Below, piece after piece: positions 42,446 to 59,200 of a stretch of DNA of 64,000 bases (the first letter of the stretch is position 1; each line of letters begins with the position of its first letter). The notes beneath the pieces are model-generated. The model was not told where the DNA came from, made no database searches, and worked only from the letters and a program-made list of their open reading frames with translations. Position numbers and translations under genes: made by a program. The DNA comes from Scylla paramamosain (Eukaryota > Arthropoda > Malacostraca > Decapoda > Portunidae): contig NC_087192.1 in the NCBI RefSeq assembly GCF_035594125.1, positions 12,611,001-12,675,000 on the forward strand, given 5' to 3'.

Positions 42446-44148
42446 ATGACTTTCTTTTTTGTTCCTTAGTTACTAAAACGTACAAAATCCCCAAAATGTA
42501 TTCAAAATACCCTATATTGCTAAAGAAAACGCCATTATGAGAATATTGTCTTATGAGTGTTTTTGAACTTCTTACGCACAAAAAACGTTAAAACTCTTTG
42601 TGAAGAAACAGAATAACATTACCAAAAATGTGTATTTTGAGTGTATTTCACATTGTTAGGTCCCATAACCCGAAACTGCATACAAAGCATCCTCTATGGG
42701 GAAACGGAACATGATTTCCAGAAATGTGTCTTTGAAGTGTTTGTGAGCGTGCTAGGCATAAAAAAGCTAAAAAGCAAGGAAAACACCCTATATGGGAAAT
42801 GAAAAAAAAAGCATTACCAAAAAGTGTCTTTTCAGTGTTTCGAGCTACTTACGTAAGAAAATGTTAAAATGTATGCAACCCTGTATGGAAAGGAGAATAA
42901 CTATCAAAAACAATTATTTTGATTATTTTTTTTTTGAGCTTGCTACGTACAAAAACGCCAAAACGCTGTGAACAACTTTACATGTGAAAAAAAAACAACA
43001 ACAATACGAGAAACGTTTATTATGAGTGTAAGCTTATTAGGTACGAAAACTCTAAAACTCATAAAAAGAATTCCTTACGGAAAAAAAAGAAAAATACAAA
43101 AAACATGCATTTTGAGTGTATTTTACATTCTTAGTTGCCCTAACGCAATATGCATGCAAACCACTCTATAAGATGAAAGTAAACGACATTTCCAGTAACG
43201 TGTCTTTTGAGTGTTTGTAAGCGTGTTAGGCACAAAAACCTAAAAAGCATAAAAATGTACGATATATGAAGAGATAGAACAACATTACCAAAAACGTGTA
43301 TATTGAGTACATTTCACATTGCAAGGTACCAAAACGACAAAATGCATGCAAAGCACACTATTTGGGGAAATGACCTATTTAGGTTAAGGAAACGAAATTT
43401 CCCCCAAAAAACGTTTTTTTTTTTGTTTTGTTTTTTGTTTAGTTTCTATGAGCGTGTTAGGAATGAAAACACACAGAAAAAAAGAAATGGAAAACACCCT
43501 ATATGGGGAAAAAAAGAAAAACTATCAAAAACAACTCTTTTCAGTGTTTTTTGACCTCCTTACGTACCAAAACTCTAAAACACATGCAAAATACACTTTA
43601 TGGAGAAACAGATTAACATTACCAAAAACAAGTATTTTCATCGATTTTGAACTTTTTACGCACAATTTCTCCAAAATGCATTGAAAATACGATATATGGG
43701 GTAACGAAAGAACATTACGAGAAACATGTATTATCAGTGTTTTTAAGCTTCTTAGGTACAAAATCGTTAAATCGCATAAATACCACTCATTATGAAGAAA
43801 TAGACAAACTTTACCAAAAATGTGTTTTTCAGTATTTTTCACATTCTTAGTTACCAAAACACCAAAGTGCATGCAAAGCCCTTCATAATGGAAAACGAAA
43901 GGAAATTTCCAGAAACGTTTCTTTTGAGTGTTTATAAGCGTTTTATGCATCAAAACGATATATGGGGAAAGGAAACGAGATTTCCAGAAACATGTGTTTT
44001 TAGTGTTTACACGCGTGCTAGGCACCAAAACGCTAAAGAGCATGGAAATCACCCTATATGGAATACAAAACTACATTATAAGAAACTTGTCTTTTGTGTG
44101 TGTGTGTGTTTTTTTTTTTTTAGCTTCTTATGTACCAAAACAATAAAA

Positions 44149-44185
44149 CATGCATGCATGCATGGAATCCATGCATGCATGCATG
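44149..44185. repeat. 37-bp ATGC palindrome, segment 4
   Basis: Perfect 18-bp arms around one A, identical to the segment 1 copy. Confidence 0.95.
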
Positions 44186-46897
44186 GAAAAAAAAAGTATT
44201 ATATAAAACAAAGTATTTTGAGTGTTTTGTGCTTGTAAAGTAGAAAAACACCAAAATGCATGGAAAATAACCTATATCAGATAACGTAAGAATATTACGA
44301 GAAACGTGTATAATGCTTTTAAACTTAGCAAAATGTGAAAACGCCTAAACATCCCTCTATATGGAGAAACAAAACAACATTACAAAAAACGTGCATTTTG
44401 AGTGTTTTTCACATTCTTAGGTACCAAAAATCTAAAAGGAATGGAAAGTCCATATATAAACAAACGAAACGAAATTTCCAGAAATGTGTTTTATGAGTCT
44501 TTTAGCCACAAAAACGCTAAAAAAAAATAATGGAAATTAACCTATATGAGAATAAAAATGAAGAATTGCAAAAACTTATATTTTGAGTGTATATCACATT
44601 GTTCGGTACCAAATCAGCAAAATATGGGGAAACAAAACGAAATTTCCAGAAACATCTCTTTTGAGTGTTTATGAGCTTGTTAGGCACCAAAACGTTAAAA
44701 AGCATGTAAGGCACCCTATGTTGCAAAAAAAAAAAAAAAAAAATCTCTCAGGTGTTTTGAGCTACTTTCAGAGCAAAACCCTAAAACGCATGTAAAACAT
44801 GTTGGAAGCGAATAAATAATGAATAGCACTCTATATAGAGAAACACAATAACTTTACCAAAACCCCAAAATGCATTGAAAGCATCATATATAGGGTAAGA
44901 AACCAATATTTTCCCCGAAACAAGTGTCTTTTGAATATTTATGAACGTGTTTGGAATCAAAACACTAAAAGTTATGGAAAATACCCGATATGGGAAAAGA
45001 AAACATTACCAAAAACGTATTTTTTTAAAATATTTTTTTTATATACAAGCCAAAACGCAAAATCGCTAGCAGAACACCCTTTATGGAAAAACAGAATGAC
45101 ATTACGAAAAAAAAAAAAAAACATTTTCAATGCTTTTGAACTTAAATAGTAAAATGCCAAAAAGCATGAAAAGTACCCTATATGGGGAAATGAAAAGTCA
45201 TTAAGAAAAAGGTGTATTATGAGAGTTTTTGAGCTTTTAAGGTATCAAAAAACACCAAAACGCATGAATAGCACTCTGTATGGAGAAAAAACAACATTAA
45301 CAAAAACGTGAATTTTGAGTGTCTTTCATAGTTAGGTATCAAAACACCGAAATGTACGCAAAGCCTCTTAAATAGGGACACGAAACGACATTACCAGAAA
45401 AGTGTCTTTTCATTGTTTTCTGTTTTTGAGCGTGTTAGGCACTAAAAAGCTTAAAAGAATGTAATTCACCCTATATAAGAATATATATAAAAAAAAAAAC
45501 ATTACAAATAACGTATCTTTTAAGTATTTTTGAATATCTTGATTACCGAAACGGTAAAACGCAAACAAATTACACTTTTATGAAAAAAAAACATAATAAC
45601 ATTACCAAGAAAACAAGTATTTTAAGCATTTTTGGGCTTGTTACGCAGAAAAACGCCAAAATTTATGGACAGTACTCTCTATGGGAAAACGAAAAGATAT
45701 TACAAGAAACATGTAATATGAGTGTTTTTGAGCTTCTTAGGCACACCAAAAACGCTGTAACGCGTTACTAGAAATCTATATGTAGAAACAGAATAACATT
45801 ACTAAAAACGTGTATTTTGAGGATATTTCACATTGTTAGGTACCAAAACGCCAAACTGCATGCAAATCATCCTATACGGGGGAAAGGAAACGATATTTCC
45901 AGAAACTTGTCTTTTGAGTGTATTTGAGCGTGCTAGGAAGAAAAACACTAAAAAGCCAGGAAAACACCCAGTATGAAAAAAAAAAACACTATTAAAAACG
46001 TCTTTTTGACATTGACATTTTGAGTGTTTCCATATTGTTGCGTAGAAAACGCCAAAATGCATGGAAAATGCCATGTATGAGGAAACGAAAAGTCTTTACA
46101 AGAAACGCGTGTTTTTTTTAGCTTTTAAGGTTTCAAAGCGGTAATACACATGAATAGCACTCTAAATGGAGAAATAGAACATTATTAACAAAAACATGTA
46201 TTTTGAGCATATTTTACATTATTAAGTGCCAAAACACCAAAATGCATCCAAAGCACCCTATAGAGGGAAAAGAAACGATATTTCCAGATACGTGTGTTTT
46301 GAGTGTTTATTAGCGTGTTAGGCACTAAAGTAAAGAAAAAAAAAAACACCCTATATGGGATAACAAAATTTTACAACAAAAAAAAAAAAAACGTCTTTTG
46401 AATATTTTTTTTTATGGTAAAGCAAAACAACAACACAAAAAACATCTTCTTTCAGTGTTGATCAGCTACTTATCTACCAAATCGCCAAAGCTCATGGTAA
46501 AAGAGTTTAATTTCACCAAAAACGTGTGTTTTGAGTGTTTTGAGCTTGTTACGTAGAAAAATAATAAAATGCATGTAAAGTATTCTATATAAGGAAAAGA
46601 AAAGACATTACGAGAGACATGTATTATAAGAGTTTTTGAGCTACTTAAGTACCATCATGCTAAAACGCACGAATAGCACTCTAAAATTAATGAAGAAACA
46701 AAACACTACCAAAATAGTGTATTTTGAATGTTTTCATTTTATTAGGTATCAAAACGCCAAAATGTATGCAGAGATATCTGTATGGTGAAATGAAATGAAA
46801 TTATGAGAAATATGTCTTTTGATTTTTTTTTTTTTTTTTTTAGCATATTAGGCACCAAAACGCTAAAAAGCCTGGAAATCACCCGATATGATTGCAG

Positions 46898-47034
<137 letters not shown>

Positions 47035-50000
47035 AAAAACGCGTCTGTTGAGTATTTTACAACTTTTTGCATACGAAAAAAGGAAAATCCATGGAAAACA
47101 CCATTTACAAAAGAAACAGAATAACATTACCAAAAATAAGTTTTTTTTGGAGTGCTTTTGAGTTTCTTATGTATAAGATCGAGAAAATGCATGCTAAGTA
47201 CGCTTAATGGGGAGTCGAAAAGACATTACGAGAAACGTTTATAATGATTGTTTTTTAAGCTTCTTAGATACCAAAACGCGGAAACGAATTAATACAACTC
47301 TATACGGAAAAACAGAACAACATAAAAAAAATATGTTTCGAGTGTTTTCACATTGTTTAAAACCAAATCGTCAAAATATTTACAAAGATCACTATATGGA
47401 GAAACGAATCGACATTACTAGAAACGTGTCTTTTGAGTGTTTTTAAGCGTATTAAGCACAAAAACGCTAAAAGACATATAAATGACGGTATATGGGGATA
47501 CACAATATTACAAGAAACGTGTCTTTTGAGAGTTTTTGAACTTCTTACGTACTAAAACGCTAAAAACGCATGCAAAACCTCATTTATCAAGAAACAGAAT
47601 ATTATTACCAAAAATAAGTATTTTAAGTATCTCGTTATCGTTATTTAAGTGATCTCGTTATCAGTAAAACCCCAAATGCATTTAAAGTATCCTAAATGGG
47701 AAACGAAAAGACATAACCAGAAACGTCTTATGAGCGTTTTTGAGCTTCTTAGTTACCAAATTGTGAAAAGGCGCTGAAAGCACTGTATATAGAGGAACAG
47801 TACAATATTACTATAAAGTGTTGTAGTGTTATAAAATTGTGTTGGGTACCAAAACGCCATAATGTGTTCAAATGCCCTTATAAATGTATGGGGAATTGTT
47901 TTTCACACTGCTAGACACCAAAACGCTAAAATGAATGGAAAGCAACCTATTTGTGGAAAGGAAACGACACGTCTTTGTCTTTTGTTTTTCTGAGAGTGTT
48001 ACCCATCAAAATGCTAAAAATCACGGAATGCACTCTATATGGAAAACGAAATATTACCAAAAAACGTCTCTTTTTAGCTTTTTTGAGCTACTTACGTATC
48101 AAAACGAGATTTCCAGAAACGTGCCTTATGCTTATGAATATGCTAGTCACAAAAACGCTAGAAAAGTATGGAAAGCACCCTATATGGGAAAACCAAACAA
48201 CATTAACAAAAACGTCTCTTTTTAGCGTTTTTGAACTTGTTACGTATCAAAACACTAAAATGCATGAAAAACACCTTTTACGGAGAAATAGAATAACTTT
48301 ACCAGAAACAAGTTTTTTCAGTGTTTTTGAATTTTTTTTTTTTTTACGTAGAAAAAGACAAAATGTTTGCAAAGTATCATATAAGGGGAAACGAAAAGAC
48401 ATTACAAGGAAAGTGTATTGTGAGTTTTTTGAGCTTTCTAAGTATCAAAACGCTAAAACGCATGAGTAGCACCCTATGTAGAAAAATAGAACAACATTAA
48501 CAAAAACGTGTATTCTGAGTGATTTTCAAATTGTTAGGGAGCAATACGCCAAAATGCATCTAAAGCCTTTTATATGTAGAAAGGAAACGAAATTACAAGA
48601 AATATGTCTTTTATTTTATTTTTTTTTATTGTTTGAGACACCAAAACGGTGAAAACCATGAAGATCGCCCTGTAAGGATATAGAAAGCAACATTATGAAA
48701 AATAAAATATCCTTTGATTGTTTTAAACTTTTTTCGCACCAAAACGCTAAAACGCACAGAAAACTCTCTTTATGGTGAAAAAAGTAATAATATTTCCAAA
48801 AACAAACATTTTAGTGTTTTTAACTTGTTAAGTAAGAAGAACTTATGTTCCAACACGATAATACGTATGGAAAACGCCATTTATTGAAAAACACAATGAT
48901 TCTACGAAAATCGTGTTTTTAACTTATTACGTAAGAAAACAGGGTTATTAAACTAGTTATGTACCAAAACGATAATACGTATGGAAAACGCCATTTATTG
49001 AAAGCATTGATTACGAAAATCGTGTATTTTACGTGTTTTTAAGCCAAATTGCATGGAAAGTACCTCATTTAGAGAGAAAAAAAAAACAACATTATGAGAA
49101 ACGTGTATCATGAGTGTTTTTGACCTTATGTAACAAAGCGCTGAAAAGTGTAAATTGCAATCTATATGGAGAAACTGAAACTTATTTTAAATGTTTTTTT
49201 TTCACATTTTGAAATACCAAAACGCCAAAATGCACGTAAAGTACCCTCTAATGAAAAATGAAAAGACAGGAATATATCTTTAGGAATATGTGTTTATGAG
49301 ATTGTTAGGCACCAAAACGTTAAGATACATAGAAAGCTCCCAATACGAGAAAACAAATCAGTATTACCAAAAACGTGTCTTATGAGAGCTTTTCAGCTAC
49401 TTAAAGTACCAAAACTGTAAAACGTATGCAAAACGCATTCTTTTTTTTTAAGAAACAGAATAACATTACTAAAATCAAATATTTTCAGTATTTTTTAGCT
49501 TATTACGTAGAAAACGTATGAATGAATGAATGAATGAAAAGTACCCTATATCAAGAAATGAAAAAATAAACACTACGAGGAACGTGTATTATGAGTGTTT
49601 TGAGCTTATTAGGTACCAAAAAAAAAAAAAAGCATGAATAGCACTGTATACGGAAAAACAGAACACTATTACTAAAAAGAGTATTTTGAAGGTATTTCAC
49701 ACTATTAGGTGATAAAACGCAAAAGTCCATAAAAAAAAAAAAAACATTCAATATGGGGAAAGGAAACAACATTTCCAGAAACGTGTCTTTTGAGTACTGA
49801 TGTGCGTATTAGTTAACAAAACACTTAAAAGCAAAAAAAATCACCGTTTATAGGAACACAATACATTACCAAAATTGTGTCTTTTGACCTATTTCCAAAA
49901 AGCTTAAAAAATGCAAAACGCCCTTTATGGAGAAACACAAGAGCATTACCAGAAACAAGCAATTTGCTTTTTTTTTTTTTCTTATCTTTGTCGTGAAAAA

Positions 50001-51301
50001 TGCCAAAATCCAAGGGGAGTAATCTATACGGGGAAACGAAGGAACATTACGATGAGCGTGTATTATAAGAGTTTTTGAGCTTCTTAGGTATCATAATGCT
50101 AAAACGCATGAATAACACTCTATATGGAGAAACAGAATAATATTACCAAAAATGTGTATATGTTAGGCATGGGTAAAGGAAACGAGATTTCTAAAAAATA
50201 TATCTTTTAAGAGTTTATGAGCGTGTTAGGCACCAAAACGCTAAAAATTATGGAAGGCACCGTATATGGGAATACAAAATAGCATTACAAAAAACGTGTC
50301 TTTTGAGTGTTTTCAGCTACTTACGTACCAAAACGCTAAAAAAATATAAAACATGAAAACACTCTTTTATTACCAAAAACAAATATTGTGAGTGTTTATT
50401 ACGTATATAAACGCCAACATATATGGAAAGTACTTTATATGAGGAAATGAAAAGACTTTACTAGAAACGAGTGCTATAAGAATTTTTAAGATTCTTAGGT
50501 ACCACAATGGACAATGGACGTATGAATAGTACTCTATATGGAGAAAGAGAAAATATTACCAAAAAGTTTATTTTCACATTGTTAGGTACCCAATCGCCAA
50601 AATGTACGTAAAATATTTGTATATGAGGAAAGGAAACGATATTTCCCGAAACGTGTTTCTGAAGTGTTTATGTGCTGGCTAGGCACAAATTAACAAAGCA
50701 TGGAAAGCACCCTATATAGAAAGACAAAGCAACATTACCAAAAACCTCTTTTTTTCATTTTTTTTGAGCTACATAAGTACCAAAACGCTAAAACGCTTCC
50801 AGAAAAGTTCTTCGTGGAAAAACAGTATAAGTATCCCAAAAACGAGTATTTTGAATGTTTTTAGCTTGTTATGTAGAACAATGCAAAACTGCACGCAAAG
50901 TACTCTGTATGGGGAAACGAAGGGACATTACGAAAAAAGTGTTTTACATGAGTTTTTACATTTCTACGTACCATAATACTAAAATGCATGACAAGCACTC
51001 TATATACAGAAACAACAATATTACCAGAAAGTTTTTTTTTTTTTTCTTTTTTCACATTATCAGGTAGTAAAACGCCAAAATGCGTGAAACATACGACTTT
51101 ATCAGAAATGTGTCTTTTGAGTGTTTATCAGCATGCCATGTTGCCCAAAATGTCTGTGTCAGCTACAGGTTGAGGTTTCCCGTTAAGGAAAATAAATGAA
51201 TAAAAGGAAAATGAAATAAATAAATATAAACAAATATAGAAAATAAAGTAATAGAAAGGTAAATGAGTAAATAGATTAAAATAAATAAATAAATAAATAA
51301 A

Positions 51302-51600
51302 CGATGCCGGTGCCGATAACGATGCGATTTTCACGATAACGAAGCGGATTTCACGATAACGATGCAGTTTTCACGATAACGATGCGATTTTCAATAAGAC
51401 GCGGGAATCAATTTAAACGAAGCGAGTTTCACGATAACGATGCGGTTTTCACGATAACGAAGCAATTTTCACGATAACGACGCGGGAATCACATTAAACG
51501 AAGCGAATTTCACGATAACGACGCAGGAATCACATTAAACGAAGCGAGTTTTACGATGACGACGCGGGAATCGCATTAAACGAAGCGAGTTTTCACGAAG
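51302..51600 (+). repeat. 20-bp minisatellite, module copy 5
   Basis: Same length as the other copies. One change, ACGATAACGACGCAGG for ACGATGACGACGCAGG near 51513, brings a diverged unit back toward the consensus. Confidence 0.9.
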
Positions 51601-51626
51601 TGTGGGGACAGTGGCGCTGCAACCCT

Positions 51627-51940
51627 CCAGCCCCTCACACTGAACAAGAGGTCATCAGAAAGACAATTTTGACAAACTCACCAGTCACTGCCAAGGAAGG
51701 CGCACTCTTCTCCCCAAAAGAGGTCCCTCGCATGGCAGTGTCTGGGGCATGATGGAGGCCAATTTACTCCTTTGTAGTTAGGTCCTGAACGCTAATTTTG
51801 ATGAACTACTACACACAATTCACCAGACACTGTCACGGAAGGAGGAGCCCGTATCTCCCCATCAGGGCCCCAGTGGTGGCAGTATCTGGTGGTTGGTGCG
51901 TAGTGTTAACGATGGCCTCTTGTTGGGTGTGAGGGGCTGG
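51627..51940. mobile_element. 314-bp inverted-repeat element, copy 5
   Basis: The left arm of hairpin 1 has GCCAAGG where the others have GCCATGG, which removes a pair from that stem. Outer arms are intact. Confidence 0.6.
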
Positions 51941-52112
51941 AAGTGGACGATCATATCTTAATAAGGAGGTAAAGGAGGAGCGGGACTTGCTGCCCGATCC
52001 CCGCCCTGGGCCCCGGGAGGAACCAGACAGCCACCCTCCCCTCCAGTACGATCCCCCTGTCCTCCACGGGCCGGAACGAATTTTGGATGGTAAGTTTCCG
52101 AATCGAGATTGA
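51933..52112 (+). other. Coding-like stretch with splice donor, copy 5
   Basis: Donor retained at 52089/52090. Two changes in the frame are both replacements (GTG to GAG, GCT to GAT), which argues against current purifying selection on this copy. Confidence 0.4.
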
Positions 52113-52428
52113 ATTTTGCGATGAATATTAAATCGTCGTCAGTACATGAGAAGTGGTGTTGCTTGACGCGAGAGAGAAAATCAGTTCATCAGTGAGGCGA
52201 GACGAGGTTGTACCTCTGAGTGCCCTGCGTATCCCTGTGTCTCTCATAATAGCAATGATTTATTTAGGGCAATGACTTCAGCTTGCCTACAGTGCACATT
52301 TGAGGCGAGTTAGAAATAAATAAATCTTGGACAATGTTATATGTGATTTTTAGATACAGTCATCGCATAACACTACTGACAACATGTTGGAATTGACAGG
52401 AACCAGGACAACCACCTGGCCCAGTATC

Positions 52429-53408
<980 letters not shown>

Positions 53409-53582
53409 GCTTGCTGTGGTGTTAATACTTATTAAGTTAATCAAACGTGAGCCTTCACCGGTCCAGAATGCCAGCTTGAGGGAGAAAAACGAGGGAACAA
53501 TTACACTAGATGAAGAATTGTATGAGAAAAGAGGATAATAATTTGGGTGATACAAGTTATGAAGATGATATCAAGGAAAGTT

Positions 53583-53908
<326 letters not shown>

Positions 53909-54129
53909 TTTTATTAATCAATTTTTTTTATATGGTTTACTATATTTCTGCTTCCGGTGCTGAGGTGACATTAGGGAGCCAGGTGTGCATGGAGTGAGTT
54001 TTGGAGTGAATGAAAATTAAGGTCCTGATAATTTGAAGTGACATAAATCTAAAATAAGGGATTATTATTATCATTATTATTTTTATTTATTTTTTAGTTA
54101 CTTAGTTTAGTTATTTATATTTTAGTTAT

Positions 54130-54594
54130 TTATATTTTAGTTACTGATCTTAAAATTTTGCTTACGTCCCCCTTGTTATAACCCTTATACCACTTAATGA
54201 CGTCTATCAGGTCCCATCTTAACCTACGTCTCTCTAAAGAATGGAAATTTAACAGCTTCAATCTCGCTTCGTAAGGAATACTCCTCATCCCCTGTATCCT
54301 TTTAGATATTCTCCTGTGTACTGATTCTAATAGACTTATATCCTTCCTGTAATATGGGGACCAGAACTGCACAGCGTCTGACCAGTTCCAAATATCATTT
54401 TAACATTACTTCAGAACTTCTACTTTTAATACTCCTAAAAATTAATCCTAATACCCTGTTTGCCCTCTTTCTGGCCTCTATGCATTGCTTTCCTAAGTAT
54501 AACTCATAAATCTTTTTCGCACCCTGAACCTACGAGAGCTTTGTTATTTATTGTGTACATACTGTGTGGGTTTCCTCTAACTACGATAAGATTT
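54130..54594 (-). pseudogene. Non-LTR reverse transcriptase fragment, copy 5
   Basis: The open part (54130-54372) encodes the same 80 residues as copy 1. Its 5' edge abuts the altered module junction. Confidence 0.85.
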
Positions 54595-56261
54595 ATCTTA
54601 TCACAAAATCCCCAAAATGTATTCAAAATACCCTATATTGCTAAAGAAAACGCCATTATGAGAATATTGTCTTATGAGTGTTTTTGAACTTCTTACGCAC
54701 AAAAAACGTTAAAACTCTTTGTGAAGAAACAGAATAACATTACCAAAAATGTGTATTTTGAGTGTATTTCACATTGTTAGGTCCCATAACCCGAAACTGC
54801 ATACAAAGCATCCTCTATGGGGAAACGGAACATGATTTCCAGAAATGTGTCTTTGAAGTATTTGTGAGCGTGCTAGGCATAAAAAAGCTAAAAAGCATGG
54901 AAAACACCCTATATGGGAAATGAAAAAAAAAGCATTACCAAAAAGTGTCTTTTCAGTGTTTCGAGCTACTTACGTAACAAAATGTTAAAATGTATGCAAC
55001 CCTGTATGGAAAGGAGAATAACTATCAAAAACAATTATTTTGATTATTTTTTTTTTGAGCTTGCTACGTACAAAAACGCCAAAACGCTGTGAACAACTTT
55101 ACATGTGAAAAAAAAAACAACAATACGAGAAACGTTTATTATGAGTGTAAGCTTATTAGGTACGAAAACTCTAAAACTCATAAAAAGAATTCCTTACGGA
55201 AAAAAAAGAAAAATACAAAAAACATGCATTTTGAGTGTATTTTACATTCTTAGTTGCCCTAACGCAATATGCATGCAAACCACTCTATAAGATGAAAGTA
55301 AACGACATTTCCAGTAACGTGTCTTTTGAGTGTTTGTAAGCGTGTTAGGCACAAAAACCTAAAAATCATAAAAATGTACGATATATGAAGAGATAGAACA
55401 ACATTACCAAAAACGTGTATATTGAGTACATTTCACATTGCAAGGTACCAAAACGACAAAATGCATGCAAAGCACACTATTTGGGGAAATGACCTATTTA
55501 GGTTAAGGAAACGAAATTTCCCCCAAAAAACGTTTTTTTTTGTTTTGTTTTTTGTTTAGTTTCTATGAGTGTGTTAGGAATGAAAACACACAGAAAAAAA
55601 GAAATGGAAAACACCCTATATGGGGAAAAAAGAAAAACTATCAAAAACAACTCTTTTCAGTGTTTTTTGACCTCCTTACGTACCAAAACTCTAAAACACA
55701 TGCAAAATACACTTTATGGAGAAACAGATTAACATTACCAAAAACAAGTATTTTCATCGATTTTGAACTTTTTACGCACAATTTCGCCAAAATGCATTGA
55801 AAATACGAGATATGGGGTAACGAAAGAACATTACGAGAAACATGTATTATCAGTGTTTTTAAGCTTCTTAGGTACAAAATCGTTAAATCGCATAAATACC
55901 ACTCATTATGAAGAAATAGACAAACTTTACCAAAAATGTGTTTTTCAGTATTTTTCACATTCTTAGTTACCAAAACACCAAAGTGCATGCAAAGCCCTTC
56001 ATAATGGAAAACGAAAGGAAATTTCCAGAAACGTTTCTTTTGAGTGTTTATAAGCGTTTTATGCATCAAAACGATATATGGGGAAAGGAAACGAGATTTC
56101 CAGAAACATGTGTTTTTAGTGTTTACACGCGTGCTAGGCACCAAAACGCTAAAGAGCATGGAAATCACCCTATATGGAATACAAAACTACATTATAAGAA
56201 ACTTGTCTTTTGTGTGTGTGTGTTTTTTTTTTTTAGCTTCTTATGTACCAAAACAATAAAA

Positions 56262-56278
56262 CATGCATGCATGCATGG
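56262..56278 (+). repeat. Collapsed ATGC palindrome, segment 5
   Basis: Only the left arm (CATGCATGCATGCATGG) remains, followed at once by the A-run. The 20 bp lost correspond to deletion between the repeated CATGG sequences of the two arms. Confidence 0.92.
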
Positions 56279-59200
56279 AAAAAAAAAGTATTATATAAAA
56301 CAAAGTATTTTGAGTGTTTTGTGCTTGTAAAGTAGAAAAACACCAAAATGCATGGAAAATAACCTATATCAGATAACGTAAGAATATTACTAGAAACGTG
56401 TATAATGCTTTTAAACTTAGCAAAATGTGAAAACGCCTAAACATTCCTCTATATGGAGAAACAAAACAACATTACAAAAAACGTGCATTTTGAGTGTTTT
56501 TCACATTCTTAGGTACCAAAAATCTAAAAGGAATGGAAAGTCCATATATAAACAAACGAAACGAAATTTCCAGAAATGTGTTTTATGAGTCTTTTAGCCA
56601 CAAAAACGCTAAAAAAAAATAATGGAAATTAACCTATATGAGAATAAAAATGAAGAATTGCAAAAACTTATATTTTGAGTGTATATCACATTGTTCGGTA
56701 CCAAATCAGCAAAATATGGGGAAACAAAACGAAATTTCCAGAAACATCTCTTTTGAGTGTTTATGAGCTTGTTAGGCACCAAAACGTTAAAAAGCATGTA
56801 AGGCACCCTATGTTGCAAAAAAAAAAAAAAAAATCTCTCAGGTGTTTTGAGCTACTTTCAGAGCAAAACCCTAAAACGCATGTAAAACATGTTGGAAGCG
56901 AATAAATAAAGAATAGCACTATATATAGAGAAACACAATAACTTTACGAAAACCCCAAAATGCATTGAAAGCATCATATATAGGGTAAGAAACCAATATT
57001 TTCCCCGAAACAAGTGTCTTTTGAATATTTATGAGCGTGTTTGGAATCAAAACACTAAAAGTTATGGAAAATACCCGATATGGGAAAAGAAAACATTACC
57101 AAAAACGCATTTTTTTAAAATATTTTTTTTATCTACTAGCCAAAACGCAAAATCGCTAGCAGAACACCCTTTATGGAAAAACAGAATGACATTACGAAAA
57201 AAAAAAAAAAACATTTTCAATGCTTTTGAACTTAAATAGTAAAATGCCAAAAAGCATGAAAAGTACCCTATATGGGGAAATGAAAAGTTATTAAGAAAAA
57301 GGTGTATTATGAGAGTTTTTGAGCTTTTAAGGTATCAAAAAACACCAAAACGCATGAATAGCACTCTGTATGGAGAAAAAACAACATTAATAAAAACGTG
57401 AATTTTGAGTGTCTTTCATAGTTAGGTATCAAAACACCGAAATGTACGCAAAGCCTCTTAAATAGGGACACGAAACAACATTACCAGAAAAGTGTCTTTT
57501 CATTGTTTTCTGTTTTTGAGCGTGTTAGGCACTAAAAAGCTTAAAAGAATGTAATTCACCCTATATAAGAATATAAAAAAAAAAACATTACAAATAACGT
57601 GTCTTTTAAGTATTTTTGAATATCTTGATTACCGAAACGCTAAAACGCAAGCAAATTACACTTTTATGGAAAAAAACATAATAGCATTACCAAGAAAACA
57701 AGTATTTTAAGCATTTTTGGGCTTGTTACGCAGAAAAACGCCAAAATTTATGGACAGTACTCTCTATGGGAAAACGAAAAGATATTACAAGAAACATGTA
57801 ATATGAGTGTTTTTGAGCTTCTTAGGCACACCAAAAACGCTGTAACTCCTTACTAGAAATCTATATGTAGAAACAGAATAACATTACTAAAAACGTGTAT
57901 TTTGAGGATATTTCACATTGTTAGGTACCAAAACGCCAAACTGCATGGAAATCTTCCTATACGGGGGAAAGGAAACGATATTTCCAGAAACTTGTCTTTT
58001 GAGTGTATTTGAGCGTGCTAGGAAGAAAACCACTAAAAAGCCAGGAAAACACCCAGTATGAAAAAAAAAAAAAACTATTAAAAACGTCTTTTTGACATTG
58101 ACATTTTGAGTGTTTCGATATTGTTGCGTAGAAAACGCCAAAATGCATGGAAAATGCCATGTATGAGGAAACGAAAAGTCTTGACAAGAAACGCGTGTTT
58201 TTTTTTAGCTTTTAAGGTTTCAAAGCGGTAATACACATGAATAGCACTCTAAATGGAGAAATAGAAAATTATTAACAAAAACATGTATTTTGAGCATGTT
58301 TTACATTATTAAGTGCCAAAACACCAAAATGCATCCAAAGCACCCTATAGAGGGAAAAGAAACGATATTTCCAGATACGTGTGTTTTGAGTGTTTATTAG
58401 CGTGTTAGGCACTAAAGTAAAGAAAAAAAAAACACTCTATATGGGATAACAAAATTTTACAAAAAAAAAAAAAAAAACTTCTTTTAAATATTTTTGGCCT
58501 ACTTACGAACCAAAGCCCTAAAACACATGTAAAACTTCCTTTAAGGAGAAAATGTGTAACTTTACCAAAAACAAGTATTTTGAGTGTTTTTTTTTAGTTT
58601 CTTACTTATAGAAACACCAAAACGCATGGAAAATACGAAAGAACATTACGAAAATCGTATATAATGAGTGTTTTTGAGCTTCTTGGGTACGAAAATCCTT
58701 TACATGGCAAAAAAGAAAAACAATCACCAAAAACGTGTGTTTTGAGTGTATTTTACATTGTTAGATACAAAAACGGCAAAATTCATCCAAAGAACTCTAT
58801 ATTGGAAAAAGGAAACGAGATTTTAAAAAACCTGTCTTTTCAATGCTTATGAAAACGAAAAAAAAAATCATGGAAAGCGCCATATATTGGTAAAAAAAAA
58901 AAAAAAAAACGTCTTTTTTCAGGGTTCCTGACATGTACTAAACTACTGGAACGCATGGAAAAAATCCCTGTATGGAAAAACAGTATAACTACCATAAACA
59001 TATATCTAGCATGTTTTTGAGCCTGTTACGTATTTTGAACCTGTATTTTGAGAGTTTTGAGGCTCTTAACTAACGAAACACTAAAACGGACGAAAATACA
59101 CAGTTCATGAAGAATGACATTAACTTTACCGAAAACTTTTGAGTGTTTTTTGAGCATGTTACATTAAAAAACGGAAAGATACATGGAAATGAAAGAACAT

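Noticed and set aside
54460..54687. Plus-strand 75-codon ORF with signal-peptide-like start
   Set aside because: It is antisense to the reverse transcriptase fragment and then runs into satellite; it exists only because copy 5 lost about 35 bp at the junction.
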